The notes below the pieces were generated by a model. That model was not told the DNA's origin and did no database searches. It saw only the letters and a list, made by a program, of their open reading frames with translations. A program made the position numbers and the translations under genes. A DNA stretch of 64,000 nucleotides from Posidonia oceanica (Eukaryota > Streptophyta > Magnoliopsida > Alismatales > Posidoniaceae), in the NCBI GenBank assembly GCA_037176725.1, contig JAZBRS010000029.1, positions 48,804,001-48,868,000 of the forward strand. Direction: 5' to 3'. Positions 20,201-31,503 of the stretch are shown in pieces. How positions within the stretch are numbered: position 1 is the stretch's first letter; every line of letters begins with the position of its first letter.

Positions 20201-22942
20201 AGGGGAAGGAAGATTTACCTGCGGTGGCGCCTGGTGCGTCCCCCCGACCTCAGCAGTGTCGGAGGTGGCCGGTGGAGGTCGTCCGGTCGCTGCAAGCGTC
20301 GCCGGCTGCTTGCGAGGATTGGGATCACCTCGGAGCGACCCTCTGGAGCTTCCTGGATGGTTGGACGGCTGCTGCGAAGACTGGAGGAAGATCCGGCTGA
20401 TCGTGGGTTCACTGAGGCAGCCGGAGGTCAGGGGAGTTGTCCGCTGCTCCTTAGGCCGGACGGGGACCTCTGGAAGATTGCTGGGGGTCCGGTGAGGGGT
20501 TCTGGGCAGTCGAATTGTGGTTCTGGAGGCTGTGGAGAAGATTTGAACGTTAGGTCGGTTTCTGATCAGAGGGTGATGCAGGTGTTTGTGGTGGCATTTG
20601 GGGTCTGTGGTGAGGGAAAGGGCTGAAGATCGGGTGGCCTGGAAAGGTGAAGTGCAGGCGAGTGTCGGGGAAGGATTTGGGGAGATGCAGTGGACTGTAG
20701 TGAAGGCAATTTCAAGAAGAAAGGTGTTGGGTTGCAGTTGGCTTCAGCGATGGGAATTCGGTTGAACTGGTGATGTTTCTGGGTGGTGAAAGGCCGGGAA
20801 ATGGTGGAGGGGAGGTACTGGGTTTCTGGGTGATCTTGGGGGATCAATTGGGGGAGGAATGATGGCTAGAACGGGCTTGGTTTCTGAGGAAAAAGAAGAG
20901 AGAATTTTACTGGATTTTCAGAGGGTGGAGGAGGAGATTTCGGTGGGGAATTCTCTGGATTTCTCTCGCTCTCTCTCTCGGATGGCAAAAGGCGATCGAA
21001 GGAGGGGAATTCTGGATGCTTATATCAGGCCGAGGGCTGCCGGAGCGCGCGCTGGAGACTTTTGAATCCCTCCGGCGCGAGTACTGCAGCCGAAAAGAGA
21101 CGGATGTCGGCGAGACGACAGGCAATTAAAGCCTCCTGGAATCGATGCTGAGACAGGAGAGAGCGGCGAGACGCTGTAGATGAAAGGATTGGCGAGCTTG
21201 AAATTTAAACGAAGGAGGGAGAGCTGTAGCTGCCGCGGGAGAGAAAAGCTGAGAAGCTGAAGGAGGAAGAAGAAGGGTGGAGGAAGGCGGGCCGGACCGC
21301 TGCGGGCCGAAAAAAAAGAAGGAAAAAAAGAAGGAAAAAGAGAAATGGGCTGACGGGCCCAGTAAGGAAAGGGAAGAAAGAAAAAAGGGAAGGAAGAAAG
21401 AAAGAAAGGGAAGAGAGGAGAAATAAAATAGGAAAAAACAAATTAAAAATAAGTAAAAATATTAGGGTGCTTGTGCTGTGAATTAGGATCTTAATCAGAT
21501 TTTTTAATGACTTCTTTTGGTCAATTAGTGTGGTTTAAATGGGTTTTGGGCTTGATTAGGGTTTTAGGGTTTTGGTTTTGCTTTTAATTAGTTTTCACTT
21601 GATTAAATGTTTGTTAAACCCTTTTTAAATTGTTTTAAAAATTGTATTTCCCTTGTTGGACATTCAGGATACTGATTAGGATTTTTTAGGATTTATTTTC
21701 CCATTAATCAGGATGTTTTTTAGACTTTTAAGTTGTAGTCTTGTTAAGGTTTTTCTTTCTTAAGTCTTTTAAGTTATGTCTTGATTTTTTATTTATTGAT
21801 TTTTCTTGAAGTTTTTAGTTGGATTTTTCTGGTTTGATAGGGTGTTTTTTAGACTTTTCAGATGTGTTTTTCTTTTCTTTTTTAATTAAGTTTTTAACTT
21901 GTTTTTCTTATGTTTATTAGGTTAAGTCTTTTGCCTTCTCTAATTACTTGTTTTAGTATTTGATTTTTTTAATTCTTCTTTTTGGGTTTGTTTTTTAATT
22001 CTTCTGATGGGTTTTTACCTTTGTTCTGTTTTGATTTTATTTTAGCTTTTTCCTTGATTTTTCAGTGTTTTCTTTTGATTTGTTTTGCATTTTTTAGTTT
22101 GCATGTTCGGTTTTCCTTTTAGCTTGCTTAAGTTAAGTTTAAGTTGTTAATTGCTTGTTTAACATTTTTTAATTGTTTTTTCTTAGGGTTCTGATTTGTT
22201 TCTTTTATATTTTGGGGTTTTACAGATTTTTAGGGGTTTTCATGGATTTTTGCAAAAGGGAAAAAAGGAAAAGAGAAGGAGGAAAGAAATGGAAAAAAGA
22301 GGGAGATAAAAGGAAAAAAGGATAGGTTGGAGGAAAACGATTTTTAAAAAATTCAGAAAAAGTGTTAAAAATAAAGTAAAAATAGGGATAAGATAGAGGA
22401 AGGATAGAAGCACAGAGGGGGCCCACAGCCAGACCAGAAAAATGGTAAGAAGGGGATGAAAGGAGAGATGATAATCAGGAGAGAGAGAGGAGAGAGAAAA
22501 TGATAATCCCAAAGAGAGAAAAGGATAATTTGGGTGAAAGAGGGTCTTAATGGTCTTGGAATGGGGTGAAAATTGGTGAGTGGGTAGTCTAGGGTTTGAA
22601 GTCTTGGGTCTGGAATTTTGGTTTGATTCTAACGGGGTTTTGGAGGGGTTTCAAGGTGTAGAAGAAGGGTAGTCTCACCTAAGTTTTCTAGGGTTTTCAA
22701 GGATGGATTGGGTTTGGAAATTTCCGGGTTTTTGGGTAGGTTTGTTGAGTGGATAGTAGTGGGTTATCCTATGGATTTTGGTTAGGTTTTGAGGTCGGGA
22801 AGGGGGGTAAAGGTTTAGGTCAAGACAGGCTGTTTTTGAAGGGTAGAGAGGAGGATTAGGGTTAGGGTTTGGTTGGGGGTTTGATCCAGCAATCACCAAG
22901 AGGGCTCCAAGGGTCCGGGCCTGCCAAGATGGGGTGTCAACA
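17236..22942 (-). repeat. RE-A 5' LTR (5,707 bp)
   Basis: It runs from TGTAGCGATCCCG to GGGGTGTCAACA on the plus strand. Blocks, in plus order: the U5 end (17236-17780), a tandem block (17780-18200), a CATGC/ATGCAA-rich A-rich part (18200-19920), a GC-rich block (19930-20640), a mixed part (20640-21440) and a T/G-rich U3 part with telomere-like words (21440-22942). Both outer thirds match RE-C's LTR, but 19930-21300 does not align well. A TATA-like TATAAG lies on the minus strand near 21020-21026; it is not conserved in RE-C, so the promoter is uncertain. No gene. Confidence 0.92.
17780..18200. repeat. Degenerate CACGCAAAACG tandem block in RE-A LTR
   Basis: Imperfect repeats of about 30 bp centred on GGCACGCAAAACG and AAAACAG(A/G) words. 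The lack of stop triplets in this composition leaves several overlapping frames open on both strands. It corresponds to the longer, more regular 180-bp array in RE-C's LTRs. Confidence 0.75.
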
Positions 22943-25900
22943 GGTAGACCCTTCTGATCTCATCTCTGATATTTCTGAGCCTTTTCCTATTGATCTTTAT
23001 CTTGCAGCTGTTGCCGGCTCCGAGTCGGGAGTTCACATGATCCGACCGCGTGTTAGGCCGGAGCGCCCCTTCGCGTCCCCTGCTGTGCTTCCTCAGGCTC
23101 AACCCCCTGTACACCTCCTAGCTAGGGCCCAGCCTAGATCCCTTATCCATCTCTTAGGGCGGCCTCAGTTAGGATCCCCTGTACACCTTTTAGGCAAACC
23201 TCAGCCAACCCCTGCTTTCCCTCCCCAACAACCTTACCTCTCTCCTCAATATCCAGTAGGCCCCCTGCAGCCCCTCCCTTGCTCGCAGCACGTGCTCCTG
23301 TGGTTATTGATTTAACTCAGGACACCCATCGCGTACCTTACAGCTACACCACAGAAATGTGTGTGGAAGTAACGCGATCAAGGAGGGTCAACAAACCCCC
23401 AGCACCGGCAGTTAGGCCAAACTATCCAAAACCTACTATGCCCCCACCCTCTAGCCAACCCATAGCAAACCAGGCCTCTAGCCAACCTATAGTAGGCCAA
23501 AGCCCTGCCCAACCTATAGCAAGCTAGGCCCATAGCCAATCCCCTGTGACTGTCCCTTTAGAGCTTGCTGCCAAAGCCACCCCTCCTACTGCCAAGAAGA
23601 ACCGACCTAAGGCTAACATTACTTCCCAACTTAAGAAGGTTAAAGCCGACATTTCCATTTGGGACTTGATTCACACCTCTGCCGAACACTGCGAAGCTTT
23701 TCTTCATGTGTTCCAAGTCGCCCGTGTGTCCGAGTCTATTGAGCCTTCAGCCTTGGAAAGCATGGTAGGGATGATTGCGGAGCCTCAGATCATCTCTTTT
23801 ACTAGTGATGAACTGCCTCCGGTGGGGATTAATCACAACCAACCCTTGTTCGTCACGGTTCAGTTCAAAAACTTTTGCATTCCTCTAACGCTAGTTGATA
23901 ACGGGTCAGGCCTTAATGTCTGCCCCTTGCGTACTGCAACAAAGCTCGGATTCAAAATCGAGGATATCACACCAGCCCTAAAAGGAATGACAGCTTTTGA
24001 CAACACCCGCCATGACGCTTTAGGGATCCTGATTATTCCTCTTGCCATTGGCCTGGTCGTATTCGATGTAGAATTCTATGTCATCGATTGAAGCCAAATT
24101 TTAACTTCCTACTTGGGCGCCCTTGGCTCCACAACCATTAGGTCCTTCCCTCGACCCTCCATCGCATGATAAAGTACCACCATGGCGATGATGTCATTGT
24201 CGTCATGGCGGAGAACTTTGAGAAGGAGCAGATCGAGGCAGTCTCCCCCGTCTCTCCACAAACTATTCCTTTTGACCCTGAAACCTCCGTTGCTTTGTAT
24301 CGCGTTAATCGGTGTGAGTCGGTTAACTTCATTCCTGATCTTGAACGCGTCAATTCCTTGGCCGTTCACAATAACCCATTTCGAATGGTCGAGAATATAT
24401 GTCACAAATGGGGTTACGTAAAGGGTACACTGCTCGGGCGTCACGGCCAGGGGATTGCGGAACCGATCGTAGCAGTGGAGCGGAGGAAATCAGAAGGCCT
24501 CGGTTACGAGCCTAAGCCCAATGAAGATGACTGCTTTCAATTGAAGGATCAGAAGACAGTCATCCCCAGGGACCTCACTAACTTCACCAGTGCAGGTATT
24601 CTGGGTTTAGTTGATGGTCAAGACGTGGTGCTGGTAGAAGATTGGGTCTGCATTGAGGACTACTACTAGGATAAGGAGCAGTCTGGTGTAGTAGAGGCAG
24701 TCCCAACTGGTGGCAAAACTCTGATCAGTATGGAGGCACCTCGGTCGGTTTGTTTGGTCCTACCCTCAACAGATACAGCAGATAACTTCACAGGCCCTAT
24801 GGCAGGACTGACAAGCTTTCACATTTCTGCAGCCACATCAGTATCACAAGCACAAGCAGCAGCGGCAGCTCAGAAGTCAGGGACACCCCTTCAGGCACAG
24901 TCAGGCAGTCTACCTGCAGTCGCAGTCGCATCAGTAGCGCTATCACCCTCTCTGGAGGGACAGTCAGTCAATTCAGCCAGCAGCGCGACTCGGCCCACTT
25001 CAGCAGCCGCATCACAGAAAATGCAACCGGTGCCGTCCGCTACACATCTTCCTGCCGCAAAATAGCTACCCTCGTGGCAAGCCCCTATGGCGTCAAAGGC
25101 CGCACCCTCACTGTCACAACCAGATGCAGAGGTCCAGTTGAGCAACACCGCCTCCCAACCCTTGGGCCCTCAGAAGAGCACCTTTGCCTGCCCTCCAATT
25201 GCAGCAGTGACCTTGGCAGCACACCCATCTACGGCCCCGCTGACCAGTCTGTTTGGATCTCCGATCTTGAAGCCGCCGCAATCAGGCGCGCCCGTGGGCC
25301 AGACAATGCAAACATCAAGGGCGGTAATACATCTAGCAGCCAGGCCAGAGCCGCAGGCCCCCGGTGCCTACTACGTCGACTCACCCTCGGATGAGGAGGA
25401 AGGAGTGGTGGTAGAAGCCCAGGTCGATTCATGGATGAGAGACTTAGAGCTGCTTTACCAGGAACAGCTCAAGTCGATAGCAGAGGACCTGGTAGAGCAC
25501 CAAATTGTAGAAAGGAAAGGGAAAGCCGTGGTTACGAACCCTCCCCCGCAGGAAGACCATGCCTCTATCATGGTCTTAGAAGAAGAATCAGCAGCGTCGA
25601 ACTCCCCTAGACCAGATGAGCTCATTACTCTACAACCAGAAGGCTGATCTAGGTGGTTTGTGCAGCACATGCCCCACTCGGGCAGTGTAGCAAGAGGCAG
25701 TGCCCAGATCAGCCGCTAGTCCGACATACCCTCCACAAGTACACTAGAAGACGTGAAGAAGGAAGCATTAGCAGTCCAAGCAGCAACTGAGCCAACAGAG
25801 CTGAAAGCAGCATCAGTAACAGAGTTATCAGCAGCCTCAGTAGTAGGGCCATCAACAATGTCATTGACAGAATCAGCAAGGCCATCAGCAGAGTCAGTAA

Positions 25901-28900
25901 CAGAGCACTTAGCAGAGTTAGTCAAGCCAGAGTAGGCAGAGGAAGTTGCCAGGATGGAGGTCGCGCACCGAGGCTACAAGAACACTCGAGTAAGCATGAC
26001 CATCCTGAAGCGTCACTAGGGCCAGGCAGCGGAACATATACACTCTTTCGACATCACAAACCCTTCTTTTGAGAAAGAGATCCTCTCGGAACTTATTGCA
26101 TATGAAGAGGAGGATGATACGGGCAAAGATGAGATTGATGAACCATTGCCTGAGTTCCGGCCCTACGACGACGATCCAGAAGGCCCCAACCTGCATGTTG
26201 AAGAAGAAACAGAGGTTGTTAATATCGGCACAACTGAAGAAGCCAGGGAAGTTCATATCAGTGCCCGACTGTCATCCCAGGCTTGAGCAGAGTTCATCGC
26301 ATTCCTGAAGGAGTATGCGGATGTCTTCACCTGGAGCTACGAAGATATGGTTGGCCTTGACGTAGAGATAGTGGTGCACAACCTGTCCTTGAATCCAGAT
26401 GCCAAGCCAGTAAAGTAGAAACTGAGAAGATGGCGACCGCAGTGGCTGCTTATGATCAAAGAAGAGATCATGAAATAGCATAAAGTCAATTTCGTGAAGG
26501 TCATCCTTTATCCTGAGTGGCTGGCAAACATTGTACTTGTGCCCAAGAAAGATGGCCGAGTCCAGATCTATATCGACTATAGGGACCTGAACAAGGCGAG
26601 TCCCAAGGACGATTTCCCTTTGCCTCACATTGACGTCCTGGTCGACAATACAGCGGGCCATAAGATGCTTTCCTTCATGGACGGCTTCTCCGGTTATAAT
26701 CAGATCAAAATGGCAGAAGAAGATATGGAAAAGAATTCATTTATCACCCCCTAGGGAGTCTTCTGCTACCAAGTTATGCCGTTTGGGCTGAAGAATGCTG
26801 GCGCAACCTATCAGAGGGCCATGACTGCACTGTTCCATGACCTCATGCACCAAGAAGTGGAGGTCTATGTAGGTGATATGATCACCAAAACCAAAGAGCC
26901 TGAGGATCACCTTGCCTGTTTGAAAAAGCTCTTTGACCGCCTGCGAAAGTATAAGCTGTGCCTCAACCCCAATAAGTGTGTATTCGGGGTGTCTTCTGGC
27001 AAACTTCTGGGCTACATTGTTAGCCAAAGGGGGATTGAAGTGGACCTGATGAAAGCAAAAGCCATCGTGGACATGCCACCCCCAAGGACTGAAAAGGAGG
27101 TCAGGGGCTTGCTAAGGCATTTACAATATATCAGTCGCTTCATTGCACAGCTTACGCCCATCTACGAGCCAATATTCAAGCTCCTGAAGAAGAATGCACA
27201 GATCGATTGGAGTGAGGAGTGCCAGGCTGCATTTGCCAAGATCAAGTAGCTATTGATCAAGCCTCTTGTCTTGGTTCCCCCCACTCTGGGGAGACCCTTA
27301 CTTCTCTACCATTCTACCACGCAGCATTCCATGGGTGCCATCTTGGGCCAGCATGATGAGTCAAGTAGAAAGGAGCGCGCCATTTATTACCTGAGCAAGA
27401 AGTTCAATGAATGCGAAGCCAGGTACAGTACAATAGAGAAGACCTACCTATCTCTTGTTTGGGCTGCACAGAAATTAAGGCATTACATGATGGCATATCC
27501 AGTTCAGCTCTTGTGCCGGCATGATCCTATCAAGTTTCACATTTAGAAACCGGCCATGGTAGGCAGATGTGTTAAGTGGCAGGTGCTACTGTCTCAGTAC
27601 GACATCACCTTTGTCACTCAGAAGTCTATGAAGGGCCAAGCTTTGGCAGACCATCTTGCTGAGTTCCCTCTGCCTGAGTATCAGCCACTCCAGACGCAGT
27701 TCCTAGATGAAGATATTCTCTTTGCAATGGAGGACTCTGAAGAGAAAGACCCTGAAAATCAAGAGCAGTGGCAGTTATACTTTGATGGTGCTATGAACAA
27801 GAAAGGCCGAGGCATAGGCGCAGTGTTGACAATGCCTTAGGGACAGATGATTCCCTTCGCTAGGAAGCTGACCTTCAGATGCACCAACAACGAGGCAGAA
27901 TATGAAGCATGCATCTTAGGACTGAATGTTGCCCTCGAGAATGAGGTACAGAAGCTGCTTGTGCATGGCGATCCTATGCTAGTGATTTCTCAAGTGAATG
28001 GTGACTAGAAGACAAAGGATCCAAAGCTACTACCATATCATGAACACCTGCTGAAGCTGATAGAACAGTTTGCGAGCATCCGCTTCACATACATGAACCG
28101 AGCAAGGAACGCATATGCAGATGCGTTGGCAACCCTGGCGTCCTGGCTCAGCATACCTGAAGATAGCACAGCAAATGTATCTGTTACTCGCATAGAGCAG
28201 CCTACGCACTGCATGAGCATAGAAGAGGCAGATCCAGCAGAGGAGCAGCCCTGGTATCACGATATAAAAGCTTTCCTGGAATCTGGTAGCTTTCCACCCG
28301 GTACCTCAGCAACAGATAAAAGAACTCTAACGCGTCTGGCGTCAAAGTATGTACTAGGGGCGGGACAGTTGTACAGAAGGTCATACAATCAAATGCTCTT
28401 GCGCTGCTTGAACAAATCGGAGGCTGACACACTGATGCTTCAAGTGCATGCGGGGACCTACGGCCCGCACATGAACGGCGTCCTCCTAGCCAAGAAGATA
28501 ATGCTTCAAGGATACTTTTGGCTAACTATGGGAGCGGACTGCTGCCGGTTCGTGCGCAGATGCCACAACTGCCAAGTGCATGGCAACTTCATTCGAGCGC
28601 CCCCACAAGAATTGCATAGCATGTCGTCACCATGGCCCTTCTCCACTTGGGAGATTGATGTCATTGGCGCCATCCACCCTACAGCTTCCAATGGTCATCG
28701 TTACATTCTGGTAGCGATTGATTACTTTACCAAGTGGGTGGAAGCGGCCTCTTACAAAACAGTAACTGCCGTGGCTACAGAAAAGTTTATTAGAAACAAT
28801 ATCATAGCCAGGTATGGGGTCCCGCATGCGCTGATCTCTGATAACGGCACAAATTTCATTGCCAAGAGGATCGAAGACTATCTATAGAGCTTCAGCATCA

Positions 28901-29493
28901 AACACCACAGATCCTCGCCTTACCGACCGTAGATGAATGGCGCAGTAGAGTCCGCCAACAAAAACCTGGTTAAGATCCTGAAAAAGATGGCGGAAACTCA
29001 CAAGGACTGGTACGACAAGCTTCCTTACGCACTCTGGGCATATAGGACATCTGTCCGGACTTCAACAGGAGCCACCCCATACTCTCTGGTGTATGGCATG
29101 GAGGCGGTGCTGCCTATCGAGGTAGAGATCCCGTCACTGTGGATCCTATGGGAAGCTGAGTTGGAAGAAGCAGAATGGGTCGAAGACCACTACGTCCAAC
29201 TGAATCTGATTGATGAGCATAGGCTGCAAGCTATGCATAATGCTCACTGTTACTAGAAGCGAATGGCCAGATCATACTTGAAGAAGGTTCAGCCTAGAGG
29301 CTTCTAGTCAGGAGACCTTGTTCTGTGCGCCATTCACCTACCTGATGGTCGAGGGAAATTCCAACCTAATTGGCATGGCCCCTTTGTGGTCAAGCAGGTC
29401 TTCTCGGGCGGTGCCATAACTCTTGAGGATATGGATCAGGTCAAGCAGTCTGAGCCCGTCAAACTATGCTACCTCAAAAAGTACTATCAGTAG
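22943..29493 (+). pseudogene. gag-pol: RE-B gag-pol polyprotein, heavily decayed, 5' part removed by RE-A
   Basis: It begins just after the zinc-knuckle region (VDPSDLISDISEPFP) and runs to the natural stop at 29491. The protease motif DNGSG is at about 23898-23912, the G-patch-like segment at about 24380-24510, RT at 26424-26990, the gypsy RNase H at 27280-27660, the second RNase H at 27760-28090 and integrase at 28430-28990. In-frame stops start at 23525, 24139, 24667, 25063, 25645, 25717, 25933, 26017, 26284, 26416, 26476, 26752, 27247, 27544, 27838, 28006, 28885, 28930, 29254 and 29305: 18 TAG, 2 TGA. Frameshifts lie near 23270 and 24089 (one base lost). The RT motif reads YVGD instead of YVDD, so a catalytic aspartate is gone. 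Long dead. Confidence 0.93.
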
Positions 29494-30945
29494 CCTAGGG
29501 CAATCCTGTCATAGACGCTTTTCCCCCATCTAGTCGCTTGCATTCTCATTCCTTGCATATTCCCCTTACATCTCCTATCTTGCCTCTCACACCACTTGTA
29601 TATCTTCTCATGCTTCTTCTATCCTTCTCTTGCATTTCTGCTCCACTACATTTCCTCATCGCATTTTGTCCTTTCCGAACATCATCCCGTTTCAAATCAT
29701 CATCGTCATCCTCATAAATCATGCATTGCATTTTCTGCCCGGTGATGAAAATCGGAAGTGCTTGCCTGCTCTGGAAGGAGTCCACCTTGCCTCACCCGGC
29801 ACTACTCGGATGTCTTAGCTAGTGAGGGAGCCACCACTCATCAAGACAGGTGAACTGCCCAAAAATGCTAGGTTGTGAGCCAAAAAAAAGAGAATAAACA
29901 CCTAAGCTTGGGCATATGCGGACAGGAACAGAAGGCAAAGACAGAAGCTGACCCTAGAGATAGGGGTGTGCAGTCTAACCTTGCTCCTTCTGCTCATCCC
30001 AGAAGAGACCCAAAGTCCACATTCATGAACCTAAGCACCCTTTTTCTTGCTTCCAAAATGGGGATAGCGAAAGCCTGTGAAAAAAAAAGAAAGAAAAAAA
30101 AAAGTCAAACAAGCAAAAAAAAAGGGGAGAAAAAGAAAAGAAAGCAAGTAAGAAAAGAAAAAAAGGGAAAAAAGAAAGGGGTTGGACAAAAGTCAGCCCA
30201 GAAATACAAGCAATATTATCTCCCCATATCCTAGAAAGGAACCAAAGGTGCAAGCCTAAATAGTCCACAATTCACCCACCTGAAGGTCAGACCCCTATCA
30301 TCACCAAGCCAGGGGCAGAGAAAGCCTGCACACCCATGTGGGAGAAAACAAAAAAATGAGAGCAGAAAAAGTAGGTGTAGGTCCTAAAGAGTTTGGCAGG
30401 TAGCCTGTCCTCGCCACACCACCACCTGAATACTACCAACACCCCTTCCGGAGTGCCACCAACAAGTTAGGAGTCCATGTAGGGTCCAGTGAGTCAAGGA
30501 CCACTCCCTTCCTCTATAGCAGGCACCAAAGCACTCCGTATGCTGAGGGCAAAGCATACAAATCATATTTTAAGCATATTAACCTACATCATGCATATCT
30601 GCATCTCCAATCATCTCATCCCTCTTTTCAACCGTTCCGCTCTGCAAAACTTGCCTCGGCTCTGAGACAGTACTCTTACCAAGCACGCGTTGACGCCGCT
30701 CGAGCTGTGCTGGTCCAGAACTCTTGCCAGTCCTCACCCCCATGTCAACGGAATCCCCCTGCTTATATGTGCTTAACTGCTACGTTCTGATGTTAACTGT
30801 TGAATATATTGAACTGCTTTACCAGCTTCAGATTCTGCTTCCAGTTAGCGATTATATGCCTGTGTGATCTGACTATCTACAGCCTTGATAACAGGTACCT
30901 TGAAGATTCTGCAGCACCTGTCTGTTTCTCTCTACGGCCTGCGCC
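29494..30945 (+). other. RE-B spacer between pol and the accessory gene
   Basis: No gene. It holds a purine tract at 30079-30181 (A and G with few interruptions) in the transcript sense, matching the tracts in RE-A and RE-C. The parts near 29700-29830 and 30380-30550 are recognisably homologous to the other copies, in opposite orientation. Confidence 0.7.
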
Positions 30946-31503
30946 ATGGGTTACCCCACTCTCGAGACCCCAGTACACTGCTCTGAGACCTTGCGGGGTT
31001 GGACTGGCAAGCTCACCCAGGACGACTGTGAAAAGCTGCGCCTCTGGGCCATACCAACAAAACGACTGAAGGCGGCTGATGTCGAAGTAAGCTGACACCT
31101 CTTGTGCACTACCGCAAGATTCTGGAAGTCAGCGCATCATGTCTTCCGCTTCAGAAGGACAAAGCTAACACCTACACTGGAAGAGGAGCGCTATATCTGT
31201 GGCTTCTCCTAGCTAATGGGACCGCCCATCTTCATGAGGCGTGACAAGTACATAGCGGTCCTTTGCAAACTATCTGGGCTCTCTACTGACCGATGCCAGC
31301 AAAGACTGATCTGCACCAGTGGCCTTACGCCCATGCTGTGCCTGACTTACTTTGATGAGATTGTGGACAAGCGTGCTGAGCTCGGAGACGATCTTTGGCT
31401 TCGGGGATTTGTCGCCCGATTTCTGGGCGAGCTGATATTCACACATGGCCGGATGACAGTTGCGATAGAAATTGCTGAAATTGCACTAGCTGTGGTGACT
31501 AGG
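30946..31503 (+). pseudogene. RE-B DUF7745-type accessory gene, 5' part
   Basis: It starts with ATG at 30946 (MGYPTLETPVHCSE), colinear with the 400-residue proteins of RE-A and RE-C. A TGA at 31093 and a TAG at 31210 interrupt the frame. It is cut by RE-C after the codons for ALAVVT; the remainder resumes at 60231 in the same frame. Identity to the other two copies is clearly lower than theirs to each other. Confidence 0.88.
31499..31503. other. Target-site duplication of RE-C, left copy (CTAGG)
   Basis: CTAGG stands directly before the LTR start TGTAGCG at 31504 and again directly after the LTR end CAACA at 60225 (copy 60226-60230). Five base pairs is the usual length for Ty3/gypsy integrases. 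Confidence 0.95.

Larger units (their letters stand above)
1..22942 (-). mobile_element. RE-A: Tat/Ogre-type Ty3/gypsy LTR retrotransposon, 3' LTR cut by window edge
   Basis: This element reads on the minus strand. In the window it has the last 784 bp (plus-strand right end) of its 3' LTR, an internal region at 785-17235 and a full 5' LTR at 17236-22942. On the plus strand the LTR runs from TGTAGCGATCCCG to GGGGTGTCAACA, so it is bounded by TG and CA. The primer site and polypurine tract lie at the expected junctions. The sequence to its right is the interrupted gag-pol frame of RE-B, so RE-A inserted into RE-B. The base run after the LTR is GGTAG, the expected target duplication, but its partner lies outside the window. 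Its gag-pol is dead (eight stops and a frameshift), while its DUF7745-type gene is open. Confidence 0.95.

Noticed and set aside
22856..22870. Interstitial telomere array
   Set aside because: Only two or three TTAGGGTTT-type words inside an LTR; too short and present in each LTR copy.
25740..25935. Separate small coiled or alanine/serine-rich gene in RE-B
   Set aside because: It is the linker between protease and RT of the decayed gag-pol, with in-frame stops on both sides.
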